From an uncultured SAR324 cluster bacterium (lineage in GTDB: Bacteria; SAR324; NAC60-12): a stretch of DNA of 27,717 bases. The DNA is taken from positions 1-27,717 of the forward strand of contig CABXOR010000024.1 of assembly GCA_902513935.1 (NCBI GenBank). Reading direction: 5' to 3'. Each line of letters opens with the position of its first letter. Position 1 is the stretch's first letter. Both the position numbers and the translations under genes were made by a program. Under the pieces are notes generated by a model. That model had not been told where the DNA came from, ran no database searches, and saw nothing but the letters and a program-made list of their open reading frames with translations. Shown here piece after piece: positions 9,566 to 16,979 of the stretch.

Positions 9566-10939
9566 TTATTTCCCAATACAAAAATCCGAAAATATTTGGC
9601 CAAGCAAATCATCGGGCGTAGTTTCGCCAACTATTTCACCCAGGGCGTTTAAACAAGAGCGTAAATCAACTGCAAGAAACTCTTCTCCACTAGACTGATT
9701 CAAACTTTTTCGCGCTGAGGACAAAGCAGACAGAGCATTTTTTGCCGCCTGTTGCTGCCTGCGGTTTGTGATCCAGATTTCATCTCCCTGAGGCAAACCG
9801 CCGGGTGTAGCTTTTTTATATAAGCTGGATTCCAACTCATCACAACCTTCACCTGTTTTTGCTGAAATCAAAACAGATTCCAGAAGGGATATTTTTTCAT
9901 ACCAACGCGGTGGAGTGTCGTCCATTAGATCTTTTTTATTGAGAACTACAATTGTCTGCTCTTTTTCAACTTCACTGATTAAACTCAAATCTTCGTCCAT
10001 AAGTTTTTCACTGACATCAAGGATCAACAAGACGAGGTCGGCTTTTTCGCGGATATTTTGTGTACGCCGAATACCTTCTGATTCGATCAGGTCTTCTGTT
10101 ATTCTAATGCCGGCTGTATCCGTTAATCGAAAAGCTAGACCCTGAATTTGTACAGATTCCTCAATTGAATCTCTGGTTGTACCGGGAATGGCGGTTACAA
10201 TTGCTCTTTGCTCGCGAAGCAAGGTATTTAGAAGCGAAGATTTTCCTACATTCGGCCGGCCAATCAATACTACACTAAACCCATCACGTATTTGTCTTCC
10301 ACGGTCAGCATGAGAAAGTAAGCTTTCCAGATCAGCACTAGCCTGATCCAGACGTTGCAGACAATCTTCCTGATGAGTGAACTCATGGTCCTCTTCCGGA
10401 AACTCGATGCTGGCCTCAACTAGTGAAGCAATTGAGACCACTTGTTTTTTTACAGCATCAATGGCGTGAAAAAGTTTTCCACGAAGTTGTTGTGCAGCCA
10501 GTCTTGCCCCAATTTCAGAACTAGCTTGAATCAAGTCTGAAATTGCTTCCACTTGTGTCAGGTCCAGGCGGCCATGCAAAAAAGCTCTTTGAGTGAACTC
10601 CCCTGCATCTGCCAAACGCACTCCCTGCTGTAAAACCAAATCAAGGATGATTCGCAACACAAAAGGGCTTCCGTGACACTGAATTTCAACCACATCCTCA
10701 GTAGTGTATGAATGCGGAGCACGCATGACGACTACTAAAACTTTGTCAATAAGTTTTCCGTCGTCTTTTATCCAGCCGTGTATCAGCTTGTGCGTTTCCG
10801 CCTTTTTCAGCGGTTTCCCATTTGTCTTGAACAGAGCCTCTACTGCAGAAACTGCCTGTTCTCCGCTTACTCTGATCACTCCAAGTCCGGATGGCTGCAA
10901 AGGTGTTGCTATCGCAGCAATTGTATCGTCAAGGCGCAT
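9566..10939 (-). CDS. mnmE: tRNA-modifying GTPase MnmE
   Basis: GTPase that with MnmG installs the carboxymethylaminomethyl group at wobble uridine 34 of certain tRNAs, using methylene-THF and glycine. 457 residues, standard size. The N-terminal folate-binding/dimerisation domain opens DTIAAIATPLQPSGLGVIRV. The helical domain is interrupted by the G domain: G1 GRPNVGKS at 227-234, G2 TTRD 254-257, G3 DTAG 274-277, G4 NKKD 334-337, SAKTGEG as G5. The protein ends in the conserved CIGK (454-457) carrying the catalytic Cys. It starts 14 bp after flagellin A, so it is probably co-transcribed with a flagellin, which is unusual: mnmE normally sits in the rpmH-rnpA-yidC cluster, whose first two genes lie ~16 kb away here. 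Confidence 0.97.
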   Translation of the reverse strand: MRLDDTIAAIATPLQPSGLGVIRVSGEQAVSAVEALFKTNGKPLKKAETHKLIHGWIKDDGKLIDKVLVVVMRAPHSYTTEDVVEIQCHGSPFVLRIILDLVLQQGVRLADAGEFTQRAFLHGRLDLTQVEAISDLIQASSEIGARLAAQQLRGKLFHAIDAVKKQVVSIASLVEASIEFPEEDHEFTHQEDCLQRLDQASADLESLLSHADRGRQIRDGFSVVLIGRPNVGKSSLLNTLLREQRAIVTAIPGTTRDSIEESVQIQGLAFRLTDTAGIRITEDLIESEGIRRTQNIREKADLVLLILDVSEKLMDEDLSLISEVEKEQTIVVLNKKDLMDDTPPRWYEKISLLESVLISAKTGEGCDELESSLYKKATPGGLPQGDEIWITNRRQQQAAKNALSALSSARKSLNQSSGEEFLAVDLRSCLNALGEIVGETTPDDLLGQIFSDFCIGK

Positions 10940-10953
10940 TATTTGATCAACGA

Positions 10954-12438
10954 TCAGTGGTCTTTAAAAAATGACCAATGTCCATGTGGATTATTGTTGA
11001 ACAACAGTCCCAAAACTCTGGTAGCAGTCTGATTTGACTGTGCGACTGCAGCTGCTGCGGCTTCCGTAATGATTTGGTTTTTAGTAAAATTAACCATTTC
11101 CAAAGCCATGTCTGTATCTCGGATGCTGGATTCTGCCGCAGTCAAATTTTCTACTGTGCTGCGGAGAACTGACATATTTGTTTCAAGTGTATATTTTTGT
11201 ACAGAACCAAGCTGGCTACGCATTGATAATAGTTGACCAAGAGCATCATCTACAAGGCGAATTGCATCAATGGCTTCTTGAGTAGACTTGAGACTGATTT
11301 GGGACAAATTTTCAAATCCGCTTGTATTATCCACACCTCTTCCCAGGACAGTAGAATGGGTACTGTTCAGAGCAATTACAATTTTTTCATCTGCACTTGC
11401 TCCAACTTGGAATTTAAGAGAATTTTGCGCAACAGTCACAGAGCCGACATTGCCGATACCATCACCTAAAAAAGCTACACTCAAACCGCTGGTTTTCTCA
11501 TTATTGTATTCGCCGGTAAGGATCAGTCCATCACCATCAGCGGTTTCATCACCGATTGTCCCTTGAATGTCCCGTCCCAAAAACAATTTCGGGTTAAATG
11601 CTTTCTCAACAAGTACTTTTTCTTTGGAGCTTGTAATTGTGAAACCTTTGACAACTCCATATTCACTATGTTCAATTGTAAGTTTAATCTCATGGTCTTC
11701 ATCATTAGTATCAGCATCAAAGCGTATGTTCAAATTCATGTTCGATTCTGAGACAGCTTTTTGCAGACGTTTTGCAAATCCGATTGCAGTGGCTCCTTCC
11801 GGATTACTGACTCTAATTACAGCGCCATCTTCTTCTTCTAAAGTGATTTGCAGACCGGAAGCAGATTCGTCATCAAGGACTGTTGTCAGATTTGCCCGCA
11901 TTGGTGATTCGGTAATATCCACATTATATCCGCTAACGGGAGAAGCGACTGTTTTGGAAGATGCTTTAAGAAACACAAGTTCTTCATTTCCTCCCATTCC
12001 TGTTGCACCTTGGCTTCCATCTAGCAGAGTTTTATTTCCAAAACTAGTAAAGCGGGAAACACGGTCAATTCCCTCAATTGCTTTACGAATCTGAAACTGC
12101 AATGTTAACAACGCATTGTAATCGGTGGCACCCTCATTTGCAGCAGTTGTAGCCAACTGACGCATTTCTATCAACAAGTTGTTTACTTCAACCAAAGCAC
12201 CTTCGGCAGTCTGGACAAGAGACAGAGAAAACTCCGAATTTTGCAGCGCCTGTTGCGCACTGGCAATCTGAGCGCGTAAACCTTCTGAAAGAATCAGACC
12301 CGAAGGGTCATCTGCTCCACTGTTGACTCTTTGTCCTGAAGATAATCGTTTCAGCGAATCGGACAGCTCATTTTGCGCTTCTGCCAGATGATTTATTGCG
12401 TTGATAGATGCAATGTTGTGCTTAATCCCCAACGGCAT
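10954..12438 (-). CDS. Flagellin A (with C-terminal tail)
   Basis: Filament subunit of 494 residues. Conserved D0/D1 N-terminal region (about 1-140: IKHNIASINAINHL, LSSGQRVNSGADDPSGLILSE, NEFSLSLVQTAEGAL-like block at 67-81) and C-terminal region (about 375-480: TAAESSIRDTDMALEMVNFT, then KNQIITEAAAAAVAQSNQ). The middle (about 145-370) is a variable D2/D3 insert with SGYNVDITESPMRANL at 169-184 and GRDIQGTIGDE at 288-298, a module also seen in flagellin C and FliD. After the normal end LGLLF it continues with NNNPHGHWSFFKDH, a His/aromatic tail not seen in the other two flagellins. The ATG is preceded by a good ribosome site (GAGGAACA). It is 192 bp downstream of flagellin B and 14 bp upstream of mnmE. 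Confidence 0.95.
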   Translation of the reverse strand: MPLGIKHNIASINAINHLAEAQNELSDSLKRLSSGQRVNSGADDPSGLILSEGLRAQIASAQQALQNSEFSLSLVQTAEGALVEVNNLLIEMRQLATTAANEGATDYNALLTLQFQIRKAIEGIDRVSRFTSFGNKTLLDGSQGATGMGGNEELVFLKASSKTVASPVSGYNVDITESPMRANLTTVLDDESASGLQITLEEEDGAVIRVSNPEGATAIGFAKRLQKAVSESNMNLNIRFDADTNDEDHEIKLTIEHSEYGVVKGFTITSSKEKVLVEKAFNPKLFLGRDIQGTIGDETADGDGLILTGEYNNEKTSGLSVAFLGDGIGNVGSVTVAQNSLKFQVGASADEKIVIALNSTHSTVLGRGVDNTSGFENLSQISLKSTQEAIDAIRLVDDALGQLLSMRSQLGSVQKYTLETNMSVLRSTVENLTAAESSIRDTDMALEMVNFTKNQIITEAAAAAVAQSNQTATRVLGLLFNNNPHGHWSFFKDH

Positions 12439-12560
12439 TGTTCCTCGTTATATAAAAGTTTCAGGATTTTTGATTCCGTTAACCGGAATATAAACTCCAG
12501 TCATCGACAAATCTTTGAATAATGATTATAGATAACCGGCACATTTAAATAATTTAACAG

Positions 12561-12594
12561 CTATTCCGGACTCCAATAAATGGAGCCGGAATAG
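12561..12594 (-). terminator. Hairpin between flagellins B and A, terminator-like
   Basis: CTATTCCGG-A-CTCCA at 12561-12575 pairs with TGGAG-CCGGAATAG at 12581-12594: 14 base pairs, one bulged A and a 5-nt loop. It lies 36 bp past the flagellin B stop. The following minus-strand sequence is AT-rich (TTAAATTATTT after 6 nt) but not a perfect U-run, so it may weaken rather than abolish readthrough into flagellin A, or stabilise the flagellin B mRNA 3' end. Confidence 0.6.
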
Positions 12595-12630
12595 TGTTAT
12601 GTCTGGGGGATAAACTGCCCCTGAACCCTG

Positions 12631-13617
12631 CTAGCCGTTTAACAATCGCAAGACGTGTTGCGGCATTGCATTTGCTTGAGCCAACATAGCTGTTGCTGAT
12701 TGAGTCATGATCTGGTTACGTGTAAATGTAGCCAGTTCCTGAGCCATGTCAGTATCACGAATAGTAGACTCTGCAGCAGTCATATTTTCTGCAGCGACCT
12801 GCAAGCTGGTGAGATTAGATTCCAGGGTATGTTTCTGGAAAGCACCTAATTGTCCACGAACTGTAGCAACCTCTGTGAGAGACTGATCAATTATAGCAAG
12901 TGCATCCTTAGCACCCTGCTCATTACGCACATCAATGTCAGCAAGTGACATGAAGTTGCTTTCGTTTGGCTTTTCACCTTCTAGAACTGGAATCCGACCA
13001 AGCTGACTTGTGCTCATGTCTCTAATGGAGGTTGCAGCCATATGTTCAGCATTTGGTCCAACATGGAAACGGAGTCCTTCTTCTATAAAGGTTTCTTGCG
13101 ACACTATAATCTTGTTATCGTCGTCACCCAGAACAAATTCTCCGTCCTCATCTTTCATATATTCGATTTCGGTCCATGTTTCTCTAGAATTAGTTCCGTC
13201 CAGAAGTTTGTAATGTCCGAACTGAGTGCTGGAAACAACACGGTCAATTGACTTAAGCCCATTTTCGACCTCAGCCTGATTGGCGTTAATCATATCCTGG
13301 TCACTTGCACCAACATTTGCCGCAGAAATTGCTCGTTGGCGAAGACTTACCAGAATGGACGAGATTTCATTCATGGAGCCTTCAGCAGTTTGTACGAGCG
13401 AAATAGCAACTTCGTTATTCCTGATTGCCTGTTCCATCCCGCTGACCTGTGCCCTCATGTGCTCAGAAATCACCAAAGCTGCTGGATCATCAGCTGCCCG
13501 ATTGACTTTCTGTCCTGAAGCCAGTCTTTCAAGAGACTTCGAAAGCGCACGGTCATTCATTAACAGACTGCGATGTGCATTCATCGACTCTATATTATTA
13601 TTGATTCTTAATGACAT
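12631..13617 (-). CDS. Flagellin B (short form)
   Basis: Filament subunit of 328 residues, the most compact of the three flagellins. N-terminal D0/D1 (about 1-140) carries LRINNNIESMNAHRSL, LASGQKVNRAADDPAALVIS and AISLVQTAEGSMNEI; the C-terminal part (about 232-328) carries TAAESTIRDTDMAQELATFT and ends MPQHVLRLLNG, a normal flagellin terminus. The middle is only ~90 residues (146-232) and acidic, with a GLRFHVGPNAEHM block that corresponds to the 'FQIGP' piece of classical flagellins. The ribosome site AAGGAGATAAT precedes the ATG. A ~450-bp leader with several stem-loops lies upstream, and a hairpin follows the stop. No sigma-28 motif was found in its leader. Confidence 0.96.
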   Translation of the reverse strand: MSLRINNNIESMNAHRSLLMNDRALSKSLERLASGQKVNRAADDPAALVISEHMRAQVSGMEQAIRNNEVAISLVQTAEGSMNEISSILVSLRQRAISAANVGASDQDMINANQAEVENGLKSIDRVVSSTQFGHYKLLDGTNSRETWTEIEYMKDEDGEFVLGDDDNKIIVSQETFIEEGLRFHVGPNAEHMAATSIRDMSTSQLGRIPVLEGEKPNESNFMSLADIDVRNEQGAKDALAIIDQSLTEVATVRGQLGAFQKHTLESNLTSLQVAAENMTAAESTIRDTDMAQELATFTRNQIMTQSATAMLAQANAMPQHVLRLLNG

Positions 13618-13946
13618 ATTATCTCCTTAATCTTTTAAGTGAGAAAGTTAACTCCTAGCCATGGAAAAAATGTATTCACATCCAATAGAATACTTTGGGC
13701 AAACAAGTCCGGATTCAATCCGGACTCATTCAAACAGGGTCAGCTTTCACCATGAAAGCAAAGCCCTACCCCTGATCCTCCAACATGCATAGCATGTGGA
13801 GGTTTTAAAACACCACTACACAAAAGTACGGTGGTATTTCGAAACTCTATGCCCTCTGAATTCATAGTCTTGAGTCTCTTATTCTGGGCCTCAAGCTTTG
13901 TTTCCAGACAGTCCTCTCCATACTATAATTGAAGAGACAAAAGCAG
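13618..13946 (-). promoter_or_regulatory. Structured 5' leader region of flagellin B
   Basis: No gene is visible between flagellin B and the terminator at 13947. The stretch holds a run of inverted repeats: AGTCCGGA/TCCGGACT at 13706-13726; GCTTTC/GAAAGC nested in AGGG/CCCT at 13736-13767; an 11-bp stem CCTCC-ACATGC/GCATGT-GGAGG with one bulge at 13777-13802; and ACCAC/GTGGT at 13812-13835. Read on the minus strand this would be the untranslated leader of flagellin B, ending in a good ribosome site. The stacked stems suggest a folded mRNA leader (protein-binding site, attenuator or unrecognised riboswitch). It does not match the c-di-GMP riboswitch consensus as I know it. Confidence 0.5.
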
Positions 13947-13971
13947 CCGGAAAATTCAATCAATTTTCCGG
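13947..13971 (-). terminator. Hairpin after the small unknown gene
   Basis: Perfect 10-bp stem CCGGAAAATT/AATTTTCCGG with a 5-nt loop. On the minus strand it is followed by CTGCTTTTGTCT, a weak T-rich tail, and lies 99 bp past the stop of the 14070-14435 gene. It would separate that gene from the flagellin B leader. The palindrome would also work on the plus strand. Confidence 0.5.
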
Positions 13972-14069
13972 TATTCTATTTCATTAAAATATTATTTTTA
14001 TTAAAAAAATATCAAATATTATTCTTGATCCCAGGCCAAGAAATTAATAAAAATTAACTACGTATGTTT

Positions 14070-14435
14070 TTAGCAATCTTTTGTATCAAGTAATTTCAGC
14101 AATTTCTGTTCGGCACGTTTAAATTTTTCGTATTCTTTCTTTTGCTGATCTTTCGTCAGAGGACCCTCACCTGCTATGGCCTCCGGAATTCGTTTTTTAA
14201 CCTCAGCCTTCAAATAAATTAAATTTTTTTCAAGACGCAAACTTCTTAAGAGAGGTGCGATCTTGAATGACATTTTACGGAGTACCCCTAATCCGGAATC
14301 CCTTGCAGCTACATCAATCAAAACCAAGGCTTTATTTATATTAGCTTCATCAACCACTAAGGGAGATGATACTGCAGAAGAAAATGTTTGCGCATATTTA
14401 CGCATCTGATGTAAGAGATTTGATTTATCCACCAT
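14070..14435 (-). CDS. Small unrecognised helical protein
   Basis: 121 residues, family not recognised. Predominantly helical and basic: the N-terminal half contains NLLHQMRKYAQTFSSAV and NINKALVLIDVAARDSGLG, the middle SFKIAPLLRSLRLEKNLIYL, and the C-terminal third is very Lys-rich with TKDQQKKEYEKFKRAEQKLL. No signal peptide, membrane segment or cysteine motif apart from one terminal Cys. It stands alone, ~450 bp upstream of flagellin B and 84 bp downstream of the ABM pseudogene. The open frame, sensible composition and a terminator-like hairpin downstream argue for a real gene. A flagellar or cytoplasmic helper role would only be a guess. Confidence 0.6.
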   Translation of the reverse strand: MVDKSNLLHQMRKYAQTFSSAVSSPLVVDEANINKALVLIDVAARDSGLGVLRKMSFKIAPLLRSLRLEKNLIYLKAEVKKRIPEAIAGEGPLTKDQQKKEYEKFKRAEQKLLKLLDTKDC

Positions 14436-14519
14436 TTTCGATTTTTACCTTTCGCTAATTTTGAATTACACAATTAACATTCATCTAATTTTATAGACAT
14501 CTGTCGATATTCTTTAAAA

Positions 14520-14887
14520 TCAGTTTGATGTTATACGTTGAATTTTTTTATTCCAATTTTTCCTGCTATCAAACTCATATTCTCTTTCGATCTGTGTAAT
14601 ACGCGGACATGATAATCACTGTACCAGACAGACCGGCCTTTATATCCTGCTACTAGGTTTTTCATGATTCTTCCAATTCCTGATAGACTCCTCGGTGCCC
14701 CAATAAGACACAGTTATCCCGATACCATTATTCCGATCTGAGTCTACTCCGAGGAAACCAGGCTGTTTTTTACTAATGAGATCATCAGTTCAGCCATTTC
14801 CTCATAATCCTTGTTCACTTCACTTTGTATTGAAGTAAAAATCACGGCATAATACGACTTGTCGTTCAGCAAAGCCTATCTCTCCAT
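14520..14887 (-). pseudogene. Antibiotic biosynthesis monooxygenase (ABM) family pseudogene
   Basis: No single frame is open, but three frames join into a recognisable ABM-family protein of ~120 residues. Frame 1 from the ATG at 14885-14887 reads MER-stop-ALLNDKSYYAVIFTSIQ, then DYEEMAELMISLV. A one-base loss in an A-run (14766-14771) moves it to a frame reading QPGFLGVDSDRNNGIGITVS, then YWGTEESIRNWKNHE. A second A-run shift returns it to LVAGYKGRSVWYSDYHVRV, and a third gives IEREYEFDS before the TGA at 14520-14522. The order PGFLG...YW...IRNWK...GRS.WY..Y.VR..IERE.EF is that of small ABM proteins of the YqjZ type. One nonsense codon plus three shifts make it non-functional. A purine-rich ribosome site (AGGAG) is still present upstream. 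Confidence 0.85.
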
Positions 14888-14921
14888 TTCCACTTTTCTC
14901 CTGTCTATAATAAAAACATGG

Positions 14922-14972
14922 CACTTCCCGGCGAGACAGTAATACTCATCCGTGCTGTCTCACTGGAAAGTG
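14922..14972 (-). terminator. Terminator-like hairpin after the M24 gene
   Basis: CACTTCC...GAGACAG at 14922-14939 pairs with CTGTCTC...GGAAAGTG at 14955-14972 on either side of a ~15-nt loop, with a short mismatched internal segment. It starts 16 bp past the M24 stop on the minus strand, and TTTTTATT follows about 8 nt after the stem. This fits an intrinsic terminator separating the M24 gene from the ABM pseudogene. Confidence 0.55.
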
Positions 14973-14987
14973 ACCAAGGAGGATCGG

Positions 14988-16145
14988 TTAACGCACCACC
15001 AAATCCAAAGGGTGACACGAAAGGCGTTCGCAACTGGAATCCGTCACCAGGACGGTATGTCCAAAACACATAGCAATCCCGGAGTCACTGTCCATCAAAA
15101 TCATGTGAAGAAAAAACACCATATTCTTTTCAGCAACCACTTGATTCCCGTGATAAAACATAGGCCAGTCCATCCAGTTCGGCGAAAAAGTTGTCCCCAT
15201 ACTGTATCCGGTTGCATTCAGCCGGTGCGCTTTCATTCCCAAGTTATCGCAAGTTCTTGCGTAAGCATCAAAAACCTCACCGATGGCCTTTCCCGGCCTT
15301 AAAACAGATTCACAGGCCACCATTGATTCAAGACAAACTTCGTGCATTTTTCGCTGCTGTTCTGTCACTTTTCCAACAGGAATTGTGCGCATCATCGCAG
15401 CATGATAATGGCGAAACACTCCGGCCCATTCCAAAGTAATTTGGTCTTCCGGATCCAGTTTCCGTCTTCCGGAAAAATATCGGCAAAGCAAAGCGTTTTC
15501 ACCGGAACCTATAATAAATTCGTTTCCCGGGTAATCTCCACCACCTCTGAATACAGCACCCTGCATAGCCGCCAGTAATTCTCTCTCATCACATCCACCC
15601 TTCACTAAGCGGTGTGCTTCATCCAGAGCATCGTCTGCCAACTCTGCAGCCTTCCGAACATAGACCAATTCTTCCGGGCTTTTCACGACCCGCAGACGAT
15701 TCACCATTCCAGAGGCATCTACTAATTCACATAATCCGTCCAGAGCGGAATCCAGCATTTTCCCATTTTTAGCAGTCAAGCCATAAGAGTCGTATTCCAC
15801 TCCAAGTCTTTTCCCAGCACAACCATATTCCCGTAAAATTTCCTTTAGCTGCAAAGCCGGATTCACTTCTGGTCCATCCACCCAGATCCGGATATCTTCT
15901 ACGATGGACGTGTTCTGTGCCTGCCGCAAATCCGGTACGCGGGTCAGCAAAATCAGTTTTCCGTCTCCTCCCAGAAATAGACATTGGAAAAAAACATAGC
16001 CGAATGAGTCATATCCAGTTAGATAAAACATACTTTCCTGCCTGAAAATAAGCATCCCATCCAATTCACTACCAGCCATCAACTCCAGTAATCGATTACG
16101 CCGGTTTCCGAATTCTTTGCTGTCAAAATGTAGAGGCATATTCAC
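14988..16145 (-). CDS. M24 (pita-bread) family protein lacking the usual metal ligands
   Basis: 385 residues with the two-domain layout of the Xaa-Pro peptidase/creatinase family: creatinase-type N-terminal domain (about 10-150, with MFYLTGYDSFGYVFFQCLF at 39-57) and catalytic pita-bread domain (about 155-385, NEFIIGSGENALLCRY at 208-223). At the five canonical metal positions I read E239 (for Asp), A250 (Asp), Y314 (His of GHG.G, here GYSMG), H347 (Glu) and G362 (Glu). The protein is therefore probably not a dinuclear-metal aminopeptidase; it resembles the creatinase/ectoine-hydrolase side of the family, where substrate and metal use differ. The frame is intact although the neighbouring genes are decayed. 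Tandem repeats lie upstream. The substrate is unknown; small N-substituted amino acids are a plausible class. Confidence 0.85.
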   Translation of the reverse strand: MNMPLHFDSKEFGNRRNRLLELMAGSELDGMLIFRQESMFYLTGYDSFGYVFFQCLFLGGDGKLILLTRVPDLRQAQNTSIVEDIRIWVDGPEVNPALQLKEILREYGCAGKRLGVEYDSYGLTAKNGKMLDSALDGLCELVDASGMVNRLRVVKSPEELVYVRKAAELADDALDEAHRLVKGGCDERELLAAMQGAVFRGGGDYPGNEFIIGSGENALLCRYFSGRRKLDPEDQITLEWAGVFRHYHAAMMRTIPVGKVTEQQRKMHEVCLESMVACESVLRPGKAIGEVFDAYARTCDNLGMKAHRLNATGYSMGTTFSPNWMDWPMFYHGNQVVAEKNMVFFLHMILMDSDSGIAMCFGHTVLVTDSSCERLSCHPLDLVVR

Positions 16146-16200
16146 TCACTTTAATTGGTTGAAACATTCAGAATATTCAGGTACATAGAAAAAATAACAG

Positions 16201-16368
16201 ACCTTCATCATGATTCCTCAATTCACAAAAACAAACGGACCTCTCCATAACATTAGGCAGATCCAATTCGCCACAAATAATCTACGGACTACTCCAGTCC
16301 ATACGGATTACTGCAGATCCAATTCGCCACAAATAATCTACGGACTATTCCAAACATTACGGATTTGC
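16201..16368. repeat. 56-bp tandem direct repeat (two clear units plus a diverged third)
   Basis: Units at 16257-16312 and 16313-16368 share their first 35 bases exactly (GCAGATCCAATTCGCCACAA onward) and again the TACGGATT near the end. The preceding segment to 16256 keeps recognisable pieces (CAATTC, CACAAA, ACGGAC, CTCCATAACATTA) and looks like an older copy. Each unit contains the minus-strand words TCCGTA spaced ~24 bp apart. The array ends 56-112 bp upstream of the M24 start codon, i.e. in its promoter region, so an iteron-like binding site is possible. Confidence 0.85.
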
Positions 16369-16979
16369 GTATGTTTAATTTGTAATAAAAATAATATTTA
16401 TATTACAATAATGGGAATACCCCACCCCAATTATATTATTCAAACACACCCTTCTAAGCTAATAGCAACTGACAGTCAGAAAAACAGGACTACACCGCAG
16501 TCGTAAGCATATTACGAAACAATACTCCCTAAAATGAAACATTCAGCCATAATACTGGTACAACTACTTCTGGTATGATGAACTTTTCACCAAACAACAT
16601 CACACATCATGGATTCCTTAAAGAATCCCAGTCTCATTTCGCGAATACTATTCAAAGGGATTTAACCAGTCAGATCATTCCAGAATTATCTGGAATGATC
16701 TCCGACTAACCACCCGCTTGATTGCTGAAACAGTTCTCTACCGATTATTTTCTGAGCGGAGGTAAATATAGAGCCGAATTATCCGTAATTTCAAGAATTG
16801 AAACACAACTATTCACCCTGTCCTCCTCAGCAGAAAAACACGAAAGCTAATGACTCAGCAAACGGGAAAAACTCCCCCAAAGTGTAATTTCGCCAGATTC
16901 AATTTTCTAAGAACATCCATTCCGTTTCAATTCCGGCGTACGGTCAACACCCGCACAGTGGCCTTAAAACGTCGGTTTA
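16369..16979. other. Gene-free gap between the GNAT gene and the repeat array
   Basis: I see no intact gene here on either strand. Very AT-rich in 16380-16400. It holds the 13-bp inverted repeat at 16672-16701 and a small GGATTC/GAATCC dyad at 16611-16628. Short minus-strand reading stretches exist (for example around 16860-16925) but are too short and unlike any family I know to call. Confidence 0.5.
16672..16701. repeat. Perfect 13-bp inverted repeat
   Basis: AGATCATTCCAGA and TCTGGAATGATCT are exact reverse complements separated by ATTA. It lies 278 bp past the GNAT stop and ~530 bp upstream of the M24 start. No T-run follows on either side, so it is not a standard terminator; it could be an operator, a cruciform or an RNA 3' structure. 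Confidence 0.75.

Noticed and set aside
9160..9630. Longer version of the small coiled-coil gene starting inside mnmE
   Set aside because: It would overlap the mnmE end by 65 bp; the ATG at 9559-9561 right after the mnmE stop fits operon spacing and the protein pattern better.
12439..12560. Sigma-28-like GCCGGTTA upstream of flagellin A
   Set aside because: The -10-like word has no TAAA -35 at the required 11-bp spacing; not a convincing FliA promoter.
13764..13802. CCCTGATCCTC shared with the minus strand near 20992-21002
   Set aside because: Only 11 bases match, in opposite orientation, and the surrounding sequences do not align; probably chance.
14952..15302. Plus-strand open frames across the M24 gene and other long antisense frames
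   Set aside because: They lie opposite well-supported genes and give no recognisable proteins; they are frame shadows.
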